Positions 52,170-63,400 of a DNA stretch of 64,000 nucleotides are shown here, in pieces (within the stretch, counting starts at the first letter, position 1; each line of letters starts with the position of its first letter). The position numbers and the translations under genes are program-made. Where the stretch lies: the NCBI RefSeq assembly GCF_004138325.1, contig NZ_SBLB01000010.1, positions 1 to 64,000 of the forward strand, written 5' to 3'. The notes below the pieces were generated by a model. The model did not search any database, was not told the DNA's origin, and saw only the letters and a list, made by a program, of their open reading frames with translations. Source of the DNA: Spirosoma sordidisoli (GTDB lineage Bacteria; Bacteroidota; Bacteroidia; Cytophagales; Spirosomataceae).

Positions 52170-52583
52170 TTACTGGCTTATTATTCCGGGAAATAATTGT
52201 CTGGCTCGTTCACTCCCCAACTCATCGAGTTTTTCCTGAGTGATTGAATAATTTATTTCGTTGAATAGCTCAATAATCTGATCGAAATAGCAATTGAAAA
52301 ACTCAAAATATTCTTCGCTTTTCTTGGCTTTACTCAAATCTTTTTCGGATAGCAAATAAGCTATGATTAAAGCTAAATCATACCATTTTGCTTCCTCGCT
52401 TGCAATACGAACATCAATTGTTGAATAAGATTTGGAGCTACTAAATCTTATATCAACAGAACCATTGGTAAAAATTTCAAAATAATCATCAAAAAATTTT
52501 GATGTATTATGATTAACCAACTCAAATGACTTAGTACAAAGCAATTTGTAGATATAGCTTGCAAGCATATTTTTCATAATCAT
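52170..52583 (-). CDS. candidate immunity protein for the RHS toxin
   Basis: 137 aa (an internal Met at residue 3 is possible). Small, acidic, AT-rich unlike its neighbours, with no signal peptide; aromatic-rich (FFDDYFEIF, EEYFEFFNCYFDQIIELFNEI). Its start overlaps the RHS stop as ATGA. Position directly behind the variable toxin tip, small size and different base composition are the hallmarks of polymorphic-toxin immunity genes. No specific Imm family is recognised. Confidence 0.7.
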   Translation of the reverse strand: MIMKNMLASYIYKLLCTKSFELVNHNTSKFFDDYFEIFTNGSVDIRFSSSKSYSTIDVRIASEEAKWYDLALIIAYLLSEKDLSKAKKSEEYFEFFNCYFDQIIELFNEINYSITQEKLDELGSERARQLFPGIISQ

Positions 52584-55500
52584 TTAATCAATGTACGCCC
52601 ATCGGAACCTATTCTGTAACCATTTCTAAATAGATACTCTAACTCTCTATGATAATAAGTACCGGGTCTAACTTGGTCAAGTGGCGTTGCCAATCTTACG
52701 TCATCCCCTCTTCTTATCATGCGATCAAGGAATTTTTGATTTGCCAACCATTGCTCGTCAGGAGTCATATTATCCCAAATATTTTTGGGGATGCTAAAGC
52801 GATTGGCTCCCAACTCATCTGCAAGATCTAAGTACTCGGGATGATGTCCTAAAACTGTTGTCTCTTTTTTAAGAGAGTTTTCTACTCCCTCTCCGAGTAC
52901 CCTTCCAGCATCATCAAGAAGCCCACTCTTAGCAGTTCCCTCGGCAACATCATCAACTAGCCCTCCTGCTTTGGCGGCTGCGTTACCCAGGGCGGCTGGG
53001 TTCTTACCGGGTGGCCCTATCAAGGCGTCGGCTAACTGCCCTGCCGCCTGAGCTGCTTCGTTACAAGGGAATAACTCCCGCGTTGCGTCACCGGCTGCTC
53101 CGCCCGTACTGACCGGCTCTTCGTCGTAAAGAGCATTTTTAAAATTAGCTAAATTCGCTCCAAAACCGTATCCAAAATATGCCATACCGGCTCCTCCGGC
53201 AACTGCTCCGGCTACTGTTGGAGCACCCCCAATAGCCACAGCCGCTGAACCGGCAAAGCCAAGACCGTTGCCAATCATCCCACCTATAGAACTCCCTACT
53301 CCACCCCAGTTTACCAGCCCCATTGGGTCGGTATTATTGATGACGTTGTTGTTGACGTAGGCGTAACAGTTAAGCCCGTCGAGGTATTCGAGCGGGTCGC
53401 GCTGGGTGAACCGCCCCAGCGTTGGGTTCATCTCCCGGAAGCGGTAGTTATAGGTCTTCGTCAGAAAATCATACTCGCGCCCTTTATACAGAAGCGTATT
53501 TATCGCAGAGGTAGTAATTTCAACGTTGGCCGGATTAAAGATATGGGGAGTTCCGAACGGGTCGTAGGTGTAGTATTCGGCTAATGCACCGGTAGCATCG
53601 GTTAGTGCCTGGGCCGAGTTCAGGTCGTCTGTGTGGTAGAAGTAGGTGGCGGCTCCAACTTTGGCAACTAAAATCTGATCGAGTGCAGAACCGTACATGA
53701 AGCTTCGTACAGCACTACCAGTATACTGCTCAACTATGTTGTCCTGGTCGTAGACATAGAGTGTTTCGGTGCCGCCCACCGTACGGCTGACGCGACGGCC
53801 CAGCGCATCATATTTGTAGGTAACCGTGCCGCTACTGCTCTGAATTCCCGTCAGCCGATTTTCGTAGTCGTAGCTGTATGTATTCGTTTCATCTTTGAGC
53901 AGGTTGCCGGCCCGGTCATAAGAGGGTGGGGCATTCACTCCATTAACGTTGATGGATATATACTGATTCAGATTGTTAACTGCATACGTCTTTGTCAGCG
54001 CGTTTTCTTTAACCGAAAGCCGGTTGCCAAGGGCATCGTAGGTGAACTGCTGCGTAGTCGATGGCGTAAGGCTACCGTTTGTGTACTGGCCCGTTGCAAA
54101 GCTGTTTACCTGAAACAGATTGTCATAACTGTACTGTTCTGAGCGCGTGGGCTGGTGCAAGCGTTCAGTACTGATTCGTTTGTCGGCCTCGTCGTAGCGG
54201 TACGTGTAGTTAGCAATGGTATTGGGCGTTGTGACCATGTTGGTCAGGTTGCCCATTTTATCGTAGCGATAAGCGGTCGTAACGCCATTCCGAAATCGCA
54301 GACCGGTTTGCTGATTGGCTACATCGTACTGAAAACTAACCAACGACGAACCGCTCTCCTGAATATCGGTCAGGCGGCCCCGGTTGTCTAACTGCCAAAC
54401 AAGTTGCGTACCACTCGGGTAGTTCTTTTTGCTTGTTTTAGCCGCTGTGTTGTGTTCATACGTACTGGCCTTACCGTTGAGGTCTTCCTTCGTCAATCGG
54501 CCCAACGCGTCGTAACTGTACGTAACGGTGGCATTGGCATTGACGGCGGAAAGTATTCGTCCAACGGCATCGTAGGTAAAGCGGTCGCTTAGGTTTCCTG
54601 GGTAAACGCGCTCTGTCAGCCGGTTCAGTTTATCGTAGCGATACTGCGTCAATACGCCTTTGCTATCCGTGCGGCTCGTCAGCAGTTGGTTGGCATCGTA
54701 GGCAAACGCTTTTGTAGAGCCATCGGCATAGATTTGTTTCACCAGTTGATTCCTGGCATCGTAGCTATAGGAGGTTACGTTTCCTTTGGCGTCTGTAATC
54801 GTCGCCAGATTTCCACGTTCGTCATAGGTAGCTCGGTTCGGGTAGCCAAGCGCGTCGATTATAGCAGAGATACGGTTTAGCTCATCGTACTCGAACGTAG
54901 TAGTCAACCCCTTCTGATTAATCTCCTTTACCTTATTACCGTTTGCATCGAACTGAAACTGAAACGTCGTAGCGTTCGGAAAGGTGATTTTGTCTACCCG
55001 GTATAATCGGTCGTACTGATAGGCGGTTGTATTGTTGATGCCGTTTGTTTCCGACACTCGATTACCACTATTATCGTAGGCATAGGACATGACTGTACCA
55101 ACGGCATCGACTATTTTAACCAATCGGTTATTCGCATCGAAGGTATTAGTAATTACATTGCCGTTCGGGAGCGTGGTCGTTTTAACATTACCTACCGCGT
55201 CGTATGTAAATTTTGTTACTTCATTTAGGGCATTGATAATCGTAAGCGGCTGATCTCTGACGTCGTAAGTATACGACGTAGTATGATTCAAGGCATCTTT
55301 TTCGGTCAGGCGATTGCCGGTAGCGTCGTAGGAGAAAGCTGTTACACCGGCTAGCGCATCGGTGATAGAGCTAATTCGGTTGAGTTTGTCGTAAGCGTAC
55401 GTCGTAACGTTTCCATTTTTTGCCTTTACCGTCAGGCGGTTGTTATTTCGGTCATAGGTATACTCAACCGATTTACTCATCGGATCCGTAACTTTTACCA

Positions 55501-57424
55501 ACCGTTGTAGCGCATCGTACTGATACGTTGTTGCCTGTCCATTAGCATCCAGTTCGGCAACGCGATTGCCTGCGGGGTCGTAGCTATACGCTACGGAGTT
55601 GCCCAGCGCGTCAATTCGTTTAATAAGTCGATACTGGTCATCGTAGGAGAATCGAATAGTGTTGCCACGCTTGTCGGTCTCGCTCAACCGATTACCCGCT
55701 TCATCATAGGTGTATGAAATGGTATTGCCGAGTGCGTCAGTACTAGTTAGGGGTTGCTTACGATCATTATAGGTATAGGTAGTACTGTTGCCGTTCGCAT
55801 CAGTCTGTGTGCTAATATTGCCCTGTTCGTCGTAGGCTGTTCGTAGTATATTACCTAAAGGTAGTATTACGCTGATGCGCCGGTTGAGTCCGTCATACGC
55901 GTAGGTCGTTTCCCGTCCCAATGCGTCTCTCTCCACTATCAGATTCCCGAGTTTATCGTAAGCGTAGGTGCTAATCTGGCCGAGCGCATCTGTTTTCTTA
56001 ACTAATAGATCCTGTGCGTTATATTCATACGTAGTTGTAAAACTACGCGGATTAGTCATGCTCAGGCGGTTCCCCCGGCAGTCGTACGTGTAACGGGTAA
56101 TGCCGCCCTCAGCATCGGTCATGCTAACGAGATACCCATTTTGATTGTACTCGTAGGCCGTAACCCCACCGTTGCCGTCGGTCTCCGTGAGTTTGTTGCC
56201 TTTGGCATCATAGGTATATGCCAATGTTACCGACAACGGCTTATTCACCTGCGTCAGATTGCCACTCGCATCATACTGAAACGTAGTAACATTCCCATTT
56301 TTATCCTGAAGCCTCGTGGGTTTGTTATGTACTGGATCGTAGGCATACGTATTGAAATAACCGGCAGGGTCGGTCTCACGAAGCACGTTGCCACGGTCAT
56401 TATATTCATATTTCGTTTGCTTATTATTGCCATCTCGCCTTGCCGACACGTTGTCCTGATGGTCGTAGGTATAATCGAGATTAAAACCACAGCAGTTGCC
56501 TTTTTTAGATGCAATACGACCCTGTACGTCAAACGTATAGACTGTTACAACACTACGCCCGCTAATCTTCTCGGTAACGTAGGTTTTGCGTTGAGTGGGT
56601 ACATAGGTAAACAAGTGGGTGGTGCCGCACGAAGCAATCTGAACAACAGCATTGTTCAGATTATACAGTATGCTCATATTGTTCCCCCCGGCATCGGTGT
56701 AGCCAACAACACGGGCCGTTGAATCGTAGTAATAGCGAACAAAGTCGCCCAGAGGGTTGGTAACCTTTATGGGATTACCCCGGTTGTCGTATTCGTAACT
56801 TACTTTTCGGATAGGCTGGCATGAATTATCGGCGATTTCGGTTAGTCGGCCATTAGTCCAGGTGAAGCCAATACTATGGCCCGCATCATCCGTGAGGGTA
56901 TTCAGAAGACTATCTTTGTAAACAAGATTGAGTAGATTGCCTTTTGCATCCTGTACTTTGGTGAGCCGTTTGTGCGTCGTATTGTCAAAATAATATCGCT
57001 CATTTTCTTTTGTCTGGAGGTAAAATTTCCCCGGTTGATACTCTACCAATGCATCGAATACGCCCGTAGGTGCCGTATAAGTACTGCCCGACTTGCGATA
57101 TAAATGGCGTCGGCCATCAGCCCGCTCAATCCAGATACCTGCTGAGTCGGATCGATAGGCGATGTTGTAGGCAAAGGTCCAGCCTTTGCCAAAGCCCCAG
57201 TCACGATTGCGTCGACTAACGTTATACGAGAACGCCAGTTTGATAGGCAGCCCCTGCCCGGTTATTTTCAGATCGGTTCGGGCCTGATGTAAATTACCTG
57301 TGTAACTGTTAACCGAAAAGCCGTTAGGCACAAGTACGTTGGGGCGCGTGTTGTTCTGCGCCAGGATTGGCTGGCTCAAAAAACAGAGTAAACTCAGCAG
57401 AAAAAGTCTATAGTTTTCGATCAT
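52580..57424 (-). CDS. RHS/YD-repeat polymorphic toxin
   Basis: 1614 aa. Signal peptide (residues 1-22), an N-terminal beta region (LPIKLAFSYNVSRRNRDWGFGKGWTFAY, DUF6531-like), then ~45 YD-type repeats (TYAYDxxGNLxxxTDxxGN) forming the RHS shell. The RHS-associated core motif YDFLTKTYNYRFREMNPTLGRFTQRDPLEYLDGLNCYAY leads to DPMGL at 1366-1370. Then come a Gly/Ala-rich hydrophobic segment (~1371-1425), an Ala-rich linker and a ~90-residue tip (HPEYLDLADELGANRF... WLANQKFLDRMIRRGDDVRLATPLDQVRPGTYYHRELEYL), whose activity I cannot name. Starts 16 bp after the giant surface protein gene; secretion route not evident. Confidence 0.9.
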   Translation of the reverse strand: MIENYRLFLLSLLCFLSQPILAQNNTRPNVLVPNGFSVNSYTGNLHQARTDLKITGQGLPIKLAFSYNVSRRNRDWGFGKGWTFAYNIAYRSDSAGIWIERADGRRHLYRKSGSTYTAPTGVFDALVEYQPGKFYLQTKENERYYFDNTTHKRLTKVQDAKGNLLNLVYKDSLLNTLTDDAGHSIGFTWTNGRLTEIADNSCQPIRKVSYEYDNRGNPIKVTNPLGDFVRYYYDSTARVVGYTDAGGNNMSILYNLNNAVVQIASCGTTHLFTYVPTQRKTYVTEKISGRSVVTVYTFDVQGRIASKKGNCCGFNLDYTYDHQDNVSARRDGNNKQTKYEYNDRGNVLRETDPAGYFNTYAYDPVHNKPTRLQDKNGNVTTFQYDASGNLTQVNKPLSVTLAYTYDAKGNKLTETDGNGGVTAYEYNQNGYLVSMTDAEGGITRYTYDCRGNRLSMTNPRSFTTTYEYNAQDLLVKKTDALGQISTYAYDKLGNLIVERDALGRETTYAYDGLNRRISVILPLGNILRTAYDEQGNISTQTDANGNSTTYTYNDRKQPLTSTDALGNTISYTYDEAGNRLSETDKRGNTIRFSYDDQYRLIKRIDALGNSVAYSYDPAGNRVAELDANGQATTYQYDALQRLVKVTDPMSKSVEYTYDRNNNRLTVKAKNGNVTTYAYDKLNRISSITDALAGVTAFSYDATGNRLTEKDALNHTTSYTYDVRDQPLTIINALNEVTKFTYDAVGNVKTTTLPNGNVITNTFDANNRLVKIVDAVGTVMSYAYDNSGNRVSETNGINNTTAYQYDRLYRVDKITFPNATTFQFQFDANGNKVKEINQKGLTTTFEYDELNRISAIIDALGYPNRATYDERGNLATITDAKGNVTSYSYDARNQLVKQIYADGSTKAFAYDANQLLTSRTDSKGVLTQYRYDKLNRLTERVYPGNLSDRFTYDAVGRILSAVNANATVTYSYDALGRLTKEDLNGKASTYEHNTAAKTSKKNYPSGTQLVWQLDNRGRLTDIQESGSSLVSFQYDVANQQTGLRFRNGVTTAYRYDKMGNLTNMVTTPNTIANYTYRYDEADKRISTERLHQPTRSEQYSYDNLFQVNSFATGQYTNGSLTPSTTQQFTYDALGNRLSVKENALTKTYAVNNLNQYISINVNGVNAPPSYDRAGNLLKDETNTYSYDYENRLTGIQSSSGTVTYKYDALGRRVSRTVGGTETLYVYDQDNIVEQYTGSAVRSFMYGSALDQILVAKVGAATYFYHTDDLNSAQALTDATGALAEYYTYDPFGTPHIFNPANVEITTSAINTLLYKGREYDFLTKTYNYRFREMNPTLGRFTQRDPLEYLDGLNCYAYVNNNVINNTDPMGLVNWGGVGSSIGGMIGNGLGFAGSAAVAIGGAPTVAGAVAGGAGMAYFGYGFGANLANFKNALYDEEPVSTGGAAGDATRELFPCNEAAQAAGQLADALIGPPGKNPAALGNAAAKAGGLVDDVAEGTAKSGLLDDAGRVLGEGVENSLKKETTVLGHHPEYLDLADELGANRFSIPKNIWDNMTPDEQWLANQKFLDRMIRRGDDVRLATPLDQVRPGTYYHRELEYLFRNGYRIGSDGRTLIK

Positions 57425-57440
57425 GAGTGTGGGTAGCTGT

Positions 57441-60400
57441 TTATTCGATTAGGAGTAGGTCGATGGACGTAACACCTCGATTTTTGGAGATGGTGTAAAT
57501 CTTGAAAAAGCCGCTGGCACCGGGTCGTAGAATACCTCGAGGGCCGTTTTCCTCCTCGCACAGTAAAATCAGGTCTGTTTTGTTCTCGTCTAATTTGTCA
57601 GCAGCTAAAGTCACCGAAACACCTTCGTTCAGCGAAATCAGGAAGCGGGTTGGAGCAGGTATGTCCACTGATCCTTCATTCTTGTACTGAATGGTGAACG
57701 AACCAATGGTGTTGAACCGAATACCGGCTGGCGTCACAAAATCAGCCGCCAACTGCTGATCCAGCCCGTCGTTGGTAATGCTGCAAACAAAGCCCGTTCC
57801 ATAGGCTGGCCCACCGTTCCCGTTGGCCGCCTGGGTGTTCGTCGGCCCTTGTTTTACGGTGAAGCCATTGGGCAGTACTACCGTCTGGCTACCGGGTCGT
57901 TCGACCAGTACGTCGTACAGGCCCAGTGGTTGATTTTGCAGATCGAACGTAACATAAGCCAGCGTCTGATTGATCAGTTGTACGCGCCGGGCGGTAACCT
58001 GACCAGCAGCTTTGCGCAGACTGAACCGGGTGCTGGATTCAAAACGGGCACCGGAAATCTTCACCGTCACTAAGCCCGTGTTGCCACCTTCTCTGGCGTC
58101 GATAGTCTCGATGCCAAACGGAACGATCTTCGCCAGTAACTGAATAGGTAGCCGATTGCGGGTTGTATCGGCACCGATTGCCATCAGGTAGTACGTACCA
58201 GCCCGTAAACCCGGAATCAGCAGTTGCTGGTTTGCTTTGAACGGCACAGCCGCTGAGTAGGTAAACTGATTGGCAGACGGCAGACTGTCTTTCCGAACAA
58301 ACAACCGATTCATTACGCTGCGGGTCGAGTCGCCCTGTAACGTGATCAGCAGCGTTTCATCGACTAAGTTGGCTGGCACCTCAAGGCGGTAATAGACCGG
58401 CGCGTCGGTGGCTATGCTATCGGTAGTCAATTTGTTCAGAACCAGTTCTTTCACAGCAATTCGGACAGGCTGGCTCGATACGACCTGATTGTTGCTCTCA
58501 TTCGACTCCACAATGTTGTTCTGCACGTCGGTTCTGACAATCACAAAATAGTCGCCAGGGGCCAGTGCGGTCAGTGGCCTGGTCAAGGTGCGTTCTTCGC
58601 TGGCCCGTGCGGGCAGGAACGTTGTTTTATCGACTACTCCCAACAGCACATCAGTTGCATCTACCAGCGTGTCTTTCGAGAGGTACACCGCCTCGCGCAG
58701 AAACCCGTTAGTGGCATTTGTACCAACGTTTGTCAGTCTCCAGCGGATGGTGCCGTTGCTGCCGGCAAACTGCTCGCCTGCCGGCACCGATATATCGGTA
58801 ACCACCAGATCGCTGGGTGGCTGCGCTACTACCGTCAGATTGGCAAAGGCAAGATTATTGTCTTCGTTACCGCGTTCAAACACCGTGTTGCCTGCGTCGG
58901 TCTTTAGTAGCAGCACGTAGTTTCCGGATACGTTATCGGGCAGAAACACCTGCCGAGTAATGGTATATTCGTCCCCAGCCGGTAAAGTGCCGTTACGGGC
59001 AAATGTCCCAATCCGTATATCGCTTCTGAGTGTCTGGTCGGTCGACAAATACAGTTCGTCGGTCCAGGTGCTGGAGGGGGTAGAACCACCACCGTTGTTT
59101 CTGACGGTAAACGAAACATTGATTGGCTGCGACACCACGCCCTCGGCGGGGCCAGTCAGCCCCGTTGGCACCAGATCGGCAGGAGGTGGTATCATAACGC
59201 TCACGGGTTGCCCATTGTCGGCTCCGTTGCTAACTGCCAGCGTATTGTTGGCCCGTTGGGTATCAACATGCCGATTGTCTTTGTCCGTAACCACCAGCAG
59301 ATAGGTTGTACCGGCCACGTCGGGGGGTAAGGAAATGGTTTGTGCGTTGGTGTAAGTAGCCATAGCCGCCAACGGACCCGTCACTGGAAAAGTAGCCAGT
59401 AGCCGGTCACTGGCATCCAGCACAGGATTGGTGCTGAGGTAAACCGCATCCGTCCAATTCGGTACTACAGTGGCTTGCGGGCTGTTGTTACGCACTGTCC
59501 AGCGCACGGCAGCGGGCTGACCGGCAATCAGGGGTGTTGTGGTGACGGTACCCCCCGTTACCGCCAGATCAATCGAGGGAGGCACCACCAAATTAACCGA
59601 TGTGGCGGCTATGGTCGTGTTGTTGGCGTAGGCGTTGTTTTCGAAGAGCGTACTATCGGCATTGGCTTTCACCACCACAAAATAGCGACCACCGTTGAGA
59701 CTGGTGGGCAACGTAAACGTAGCTGACTGCGTAAAACTCTGCCCATTGGTGAGCGAACGTCTTTGTACCGTATGACCGAGGTAAAATAACGCAGCCCGAT
59801 TGAGCGTACTGGTAGGCGACAAAAACACGCTATCGCGCCAGGTTTTGTTGTCGGCAGTACCAGGCCCGCTGTTCCGAACCACGTATTGCAGCTGCATGGG
59901 CGTTCCGAGCGTATCAGCAAGGGGACCTGCTACGTCCAGTACCTGAAGGTCGGAAGCCGGGGCCAGCGTAATAGCGATGGGGGCCGTTCGAAGATTATTG
60001 GTTTCTACCTTTTCGGAAACGCTGCTGTCGGCATCACTGACTAATAGCAAAAAATAATTGCCTGCTACGCCTGTTGGCAGGGTTGCCGAAATCTGTTTGC
60101 TGTACTCACCCCCCGCTACCAATAGCTGATTTACGACAACCGTAGTCAGCAGCCGGTCGGTGGCTGCTTCGAACGTATTATTGGTAGATAAATACAGTTT
60201 GTCTTTCCAGTTCGTACCAAAGATGCCAGCTGGGCTGTCGTTGCGTACCCGCCATTGCACAGCTACGGTTTGCTCAGAGATAGCACTGGTCGGGGCCGTC
60301 AGTTGCATAGGTCTCAGATCGGGGATTTCCATCCGAACCGCTTTGGAACGGGCCGATACGTTGTCCTGTTCGCCCAAGCTTTCATAAATTTGATCGGCAG

Positions 60401-63400
60401 CGTCGGTTTTGACAAAGAAATAATACGTACCTTCCGTAGTCGATGCGGGCAGGGTAACGGTTTGCTGGACACTGCTACTGCTCAACGACTGTAGCTGGTC
60501 TGTTCGTGAACGTCTGGTTAATTGCCGGTCGGTGGTTTCATTGAAAATTGTATCTGCCGACATATAGATAGCTTCCTGCCAGCCGGTTGAGGTAGCTACT
60601 GCTCCGTCGTTGGTGGTTGTCCACTGAATCGTTAATGATTGTCTGGCAGCAATCGTATCGGCCAAAATGGTTAGCCCCTGCACCAGCAAATTGGGTGTCG
60701 GTCGCTGAATAATGGTCATTGCCGGGCTAACCCGGCTATTATTGTCTTCTTTGTTATACTCAAAAACCTGATTTAAACGGTCGGTTACCACATGCAAATA
60801 ATACGTACCGTTGATACGGTTGGGTACGCGCACCTTCGTCGTAACGATGTATTCGCCGTTGACGGACAGCGCCTGCAGACGGCGGTGTGTGTATAGCAGC
60901 CGGTCAGTTGCTACGTCAACGGTCTGGTTTTGCGTTAAAAAGACTTGATCGGTCCAATTAGCGGTCGTGGTTGGGCCGGTGCCAACGTTCTTGACTGTGA
61001 AGGTTACCGTAACCGAATCATCCGAGAACGCGTTGAGCGGAGCAACCACCAGATTTGTTACCTGAAGGTCAGGGGGCGGGGCCAACGATATAGTAATAGG
61101 TTGGCTCGCGAGCTGGTTATTGCCCGTCTGAACTTCGGGTACGGTGCGGGCCGGGTTGGTCTGAACAATCAGGTAATATTTTCCCTGAATACCCTGCGGA
61201 AGCCGAAACGTAAGCGTCCCGGATTGGTACGACTGACCGACACCCAGTGCACTCAGATTAGGTCTGCTACTGATGTGGAAGTTGTCGCTGCCTGCGTTCA
61301 GAACCGGCTGATCGCATAGGTAAACCGCGTCGAGCCAATTTTTTTCGAGTGTAGCGCCGTTTCCCTGGTTCTTAATGCTCCAGCTCACCGAAAAATCGTT
61401 TTCCGACGTACCGGTAACGGGCGCGGTAATGGTTTCGACAATAAGGTCGGCCTGCCGCCGGGTTGTAAAGACAGCTACTGCCGACTCGGCCCGGCAACTT
61501 ATCTGTTTAGCAATCACTTTCCAGGAATACGGCGTACCATAGGTAAAACTGCTTCCTGACAGGGTATAAGAAATCTGGCTTAGGTCGGCCACGAGCGGTT
61601 TGGCAGGTACAGGAGCATCCGACTTCCAGACGTACAGGTCATAGGCCAACGCCCCCGGAACAGCCGCCCAGCTTAGTTTGACAGGTATAGCCAGATCGAC
61701 GGTATTACTGGCCGGTAGCAAGTTGGCAGGAGCCACCACCCCCGCCAGGTGACGAAACGTGGCTCGAAGCGTATCGTTCAGCCGGAATGTATCGACAGGA
61801 AATACCGTATACGCTAACACCGTATAACTGCCAATTGCCGATAGGTTCGCTTTTTGCGTAAAGGTGTAATCGAGTGATTCGCCGGGAGATAGGGCCGTAG
61901 TCGATATGGTTTCGGTGACTATAGATCCATTATTTATGCGATAGGCGATCGGAATGTTGGTTTGGCCAGTGTTGCCGTAATTGCGGATGCGTACGGTTAC
62001 GTTGGCTGGTGCCGTATAATTACAGTCAGTAATGGGTGCAACCAGTACACTGATACCCATGTCGATGAGCTGGCCGTTCTGCGGTTTTTGTCGCCACGGA
62101 TTAAATTTGACTTTGTTGGAAACCGCATTGCCTTTGCCAGTTGGGTTGAGCGTTGGGTGCAGCGGCCCCGACTCAACGCCCCAGTAACAGTTTCGGGCAT
62201 CAACGGTATCGGCTACCACTCCGCTTCCGTTGTTGATACCAAAATCGGTGTTGCCATAAATACTGCAATTCGCGAAGGTAGGGCGTCCACTGTTGACGTA
62301 AACGCCTGTTTTATTACCGAAGAATGTGGAGCCAGAAATAACAGCGTTCTCCACACTGCGTAACTCAAGCCCGCGGTTAGCAGCCTGAGAAATAGTGACA
62401 TTAGCTAACGAAAAATTTGGGGTTGCAATGTCTAAAGCGGCCCTGCTGTTGGTTCCTAATTTGTCGATATTGACAAAGCTTAGCACTGAATTCGTGCTGG
62501 TAGAGGTCAAGTCAAACCGCCCAGTGAAGGCACCCTCAGTGGCAAGGCGGGTAAACCGAATGGGGGCGTTTTCAGTGCCGATGGCGCGGAGCGATCCGTT
62601 AACGACCAACTGGCCCTGTATACCAAAATCGACTACAGTACCCGCCCCGATCGTGAGCTGATAGGCCTGCGGTACCTGCGCCTGGCCTGTAAGCTGGTAG
62701 AAAGAGTTTTGCCCAGGATATGGCCACGATGTATTAGCCGTTAAGCCGGCACTTTGCAGCAGGATGGGTATATTTGGGATATTTGCCAGTCCACTACAAC
62801 TACCGGGGTAAGCCCGCAACGGGGTGGGGTTGTTCAAAAATGTAATGTTTTGGATGACTGGCGAAATCGTATTCCCACCGATGTCGACACCGATTTGCTC
62901 ACTGTTACTAACGGTTAGGTACTTAAGGGTGCAATTAGCATTAACAACAACCGCTCTCCCGCCCCTCGATGCATCGCCTAAGCTGTCAATGTTGACGTGT
63001 TCCATCACGGAAGCCCCGCCCCCGTTGTTGAAGTAGATACTTCCGCCGTGGGTTGAGTTGCCGTTATAAACCCGGTTGGCCCGTCCCTGAAAGCGGATGG
63101 GTTCACCAACGGTTCCCCGGGCCAGCAATGTGCCATTGACATGAATGTGACAATCGAAATGCAGAAACTCGACCGTCACGCCATGGTCAATAATGAGTTT
63201 ATGATCTTTGTCAATATAGACGTCGCTCAGCAACTGGTAGCGTGAGTCACTGCTCAGTTTAGGCATCAGCGCATCGAGCTTACCGGCACTGCCATTGACA
63301 CTGACCACTGCCCGCACATTGGCAAAGTTTCTAGCCCCACCTACCCACGTCAGTACGTCATACTGCTCACTGTTGCGGATAACCACATTGCGAAGTGCAG

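Noticed and set aside
56141..56722. 193-codon plus-strand ORF
   Set aside because: Shadow of the YD repeats of the RHS gene; its residues mirror the repeat codons.
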